A DNA stretch of 64,000 nucleotides from Nocardioides currus. Its GTDB lineage: Bacteria > Actinomycetota > Actinomycetes > Propionibacteriales > Nocardioidaceae. Position 1 is the first letter of the stretch. Each line of letters begins with the position of its first letter. The stretch lies in assembly GCF_003057875.1 (NCBI RefSeq), contig NZ_PYXZ01000011.1, positions 115,037-179,036 of the forward strand, in the 5' to 3' direction. Below the pieces are notes generated by a model. That model had not been told where the DNA came from, searched no databases, and saw only the letters and a list, made by a program, of their open reading frames with translations. The position numbers and the translations under genes were made by a program. Shown here one piece after another: positions 62,129-64,000 of the stretch.

Positions 62129-63853
62129 CTACTCGGGCGACACGGCAAACTCCTTCGTCTTCGCGATGGCGAACCCCCAGCCCTGCTGCAGGGTCGGTTT
62201 GGGCGGTAGGGCGATCTCGTCGGGATTGGTCAGCACGTCGAGCAGCACGGGACCGGGGTGGGCCAGTGCGTCGGCGACCGCACCGTCCACGTCCTGCGGG
62301 TCCGAGACTCGGATCCCGCGCAGGCCGACGGCCTCGGCGACCTTGGCGAAGTCCGGGTTGTGCAGGACAGTGCCGAACTCCGGCAGCCCCACCTGCTCCA
62401 TCTCGAGCTTGACCATCCCGAGCCGTCCGTTGTTGAAGACGACGAGCTTGACGGGAAGCTGCTCGGTCACAGCCGTGATGAGGTCGCCCATCAGCATCGA
62501 CAGTCCACCGTCACCGCAGAAGGCGATCACCTGCCGTTCAGGCTCGAGCGCCTGCGCCCCCAGGGCCATCGGCATCGCGTTGGCCATCGAGCCGAGGTTG
62601 TAGGAACCCAGCAGGCGTCGCCGGCCACTCATCCGGACGAAGCGGCTCAACCAGACCGTCGACATGCCGGTGTCGGTGGTGAAGATCGCATCCGGGTCCG
62701 CGTGCCGCTCGATGGCGGCCGCCAGCAGCTCAGGCCGGATCAGCGCGTCGGGGTTGTCCACCTTGCGACGCAGCAACCCGACCTTCTTGTGGTCGTAGTC
62801 AGGCTCGGTGAAGTGCTGCTGGCCGCGAGCCCACCCCTCGTAGGCCTTGCGAGCCTTGTCGAGGTGGCCCCGATCGGTCTTCTCACTGAGCAGCGGCAGC
62901 AGCGCACGAAGCGCGAGGCGGGAGTCGCCCACCACTGCGTGGTCGACCGGCGTACGGCGTCCCACGTGGGCGCCGCGCAGGTCGAGCTGGATGACTGTCT
63001 TGCCGGTGGGAAGGAACTCCGGGTAGGGAAAGTCGGTACCGATGAGCACCAGCACGTCGCACGAGTCGAAGGCCAGAGCGGTGGCCGGGTTGCCGATGAG
63101 GCCGGACTGGCCGATCTCGAAGGGGTTGTCGTCGTCGAAGCCATCCTTGGCCTTGAGTGAGAGCACCATCGGCGCCCCCAGCCGCTCGGCTGTCTGGAGC
63201 ACCTCGTCGCGAGCGTGGCGTGCACCCAGTCCGACGAGGAACGTCACCGAGCCGGCGGCGTTGATGGCATCGGCCGCGTCGCTCACGACCCGGGGGTCGG
63301 GTGACAGCGTGGGCTGGGTGGACACGAAGCGCGGGACGGCCGTGTTCTTAGGCAGATCGAGTCCCCCGACATCCCCGGGCAGGCTCAGCACAGCCACGCC
63401 TCGCTCGGAGAGGGCTGCGTTGACCGCCTGCTCGATGATGCGCGGGACCTGGTCGATGCTCGTGACCGTCTCGCAGAAGACCGAGACGTCGGCGAACAGC
63501 ACGTCGTTGTCGACCTCCTGGAAGAAGTCCGAGCCCATCTCCTCGCGCGGCACCTGTCCGCAGATCGCCAGGACGGGGGTCTTCGACTTCTTGGCGTCGT
63601 AGAGACCGTTGAGGAGGTGAATGGCGCCCGGGCCGACGGTGCCCATGCACACGGCCAGGTCCTCGGTCAGCTGTGACTGTGCGGAGGCCGCGAACGCAGC
63701 GGTCTCCTCATGTCGCACCGCCATCCAGTCGATGCGGTCCTCACGACGGATCGCGTCGGTGACAGGGTTGAGCGCATCCCCCACTACGCCCCAGACATGC
63801 CGAACTCCGTGATCGGCGAGTGATTCGATGAGCAGCTCGGCAACGGTAGTCAT
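62129..63853 (-). CDS. poxB: Pyruvate dehydrogenase (quinone)/pyruvate oxidase-like ThDP enzyme
   Basis: 574-residue thiamine-diphosphate enzyme that decarboxylates pyruvate, passing electrons via FAD to quinones if it is a true PoxB. PYR domain: WGVVGDALNPVTDAIRRED with the catalytic Glu in VRHEETAAFAAS; central FAD-binding domain; PP domain with the ThDP/Mg motif AFCGDGGLSMLMGDL then VVFNNGRLGMVKLE. The length matches E. coli PoxB (572). The terminal segment could bind membranes, but I cannot be sure. ATG 63853 has GTGGGGGT directly upstream. Acetolactate synthase or another member of the family is less likely given the MGSDFFQEVD region. Confidence 0.87.
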   Translation of the reverse strand: MTTVAELLIESLADHGVRHVWGVVGDALNPVTDAIRREDRIDWMAVRHEETAAFAASAQSQLTEDLAVCMGTVGPGAIHLLNGLYDAKKSKTPVLAICGQVPREEMGSDFFQEVDNDVLFADVSVFCETVTSIDQVPRIIEQAVNAALSERGVAVLSLPGDVGGLDLPKNTAVPRFVSTQPTLSPDPRVVSDAADAINAAGSVTFLVGLGARHARDEVLQTAERLGAPMVLSLKAKDGFDDDNPFEIGQSGLIGNPATALAFDSCDVLVLIGTDFPYPEFLPTGKTVIQLDLRGAHVGRRTPVDHAVVGDSRLALRALLPLLSEKTDRGHLDKARKAYEGWARGQQHFTEPDYDHKKVGLLRRKVDNPDALIRPELLAAAIERHADPDAIFTTDTGMSTVWLSRFVRMSGRRRLLGSYNLGSMANAMPMALGAQALEPERQVIAFCGDGGLSMLMGDLITAVTEQLPVKLVVFNNGRLGMVKLEMEQVGLPEFGTVLHNPDFAKVAEAVGLRGIRVSDPQDVDGAVADALAHPGPVLLDVLTNPDEIALPPKPTLQQGWGFAIAKTKEFAVSPE

Positions 63854-64000
63854 ACCCCCACGCTGCCATCCCAGTACCTCCTCGAGACCACCCGCAAGGT
63901 GGTTGTCCCAGACGCCGGAACTGGCGGTTCTCGATACCCGGCGCGCCAAGGCGGCCTGCAGCGACCCGCGGGCCATTGGACCTGCGCCGACAGGCGGCGG

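Overview
The window looks like chromosomal DNA of a very GC-rich actinobacterium, most likely a Nocardioides-type member of the Propionibacteriales. The evidence is the overall GC content, a complete Pup-proteasome system, the mycothiol ligase MshC, the actinobacterial SCO1664/DUF3090 gene pair, PafBC and DevRS homologues. Genus is an inference. I see no CRISPR array, insertion sequence, prophage or rRNA; the only RNA gene found is a tRNA-Leu(GAG). About 55 protein genes fill the window almost completely, and the only gap above 300 bp (17187-17561) holds palindromic repeats.

Region 1 (1-19123) is a protein quality-control block, nearly all on the minus strand: dop, pup, prcB, prcA, pafA, an FKBP lipoprotein, pafB, pafC, tatA, tatC, a small hypothetical, a lipid kinase and the start of a HelY-type helicase. 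Upstream of dop lie the ATPase mpa and trmI. Pup ends in Gln, so Dop must deamidate it before PafA attaches it to substrates; Mpa, with its C-terminal GQYL, feeds pupylated proteins to PrcA/PrcB. A plus-strand solute-binding-like gene interrupts the usual pup-dop adjacency. dop and a methyltransferase start back-to-back with interlocked promoters.

Region 2 (19149-29142) holds a site-2 protease with CBS domains, a sterol-desaturase-family enzyme, a RecB-family nuclease, a complete five-gene oligopeptide ABC importer, and a HAD hydrolase that seems to start at CTG.

Region 3 (29321-38668) is the most interesting part. It is a DosR/DevR-type hypoxia/redox cluster: response regulator, heme-GAF sensor kinase, three universal stress proteins, a GNAT, a zinc alcohol dehydrogenase with a flavodoxin, and an Acg-type nitroreductase with a PPOX-fold protein. 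The intergenic regions carry a recurring palindrome, GGGNCSWWSGNCCC, at a fixed distance (about 42.5 bp) from predicted transcription starts. The motif resembles the mycobacterial DosR box, and the regulator has the same recognition helix. I read this as a self-contained DosR-like regulon.

Region 4 (38704-54680) is mostly housekeeping: a CoA-transferase-like enzyme, two histidine phosphatases, metH, a PAC2 protein, mshC-SCO1664-DUF3090-phosphatase, corA, an MFS transporter, uppP, an aldo-keto reductase and an M20 peptidase. Region 5 (54771-64000) holds the tRNA, small membrane proteins, a YciI protein, a glycosyltransferase, a kinase-fold protein, a Nudix hydrolase, a SNF2-like helicase, an SDR and a pyruvate oxidase. 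In 63854-64000 I see nothing I can support.

Across the window, a TANNNT-like -10 element (TAGGGT or TAGGCT most often) lies 5-8 nt before the start codon of about half the genes. This implies widespread leaderless transcription and settles several start codons.
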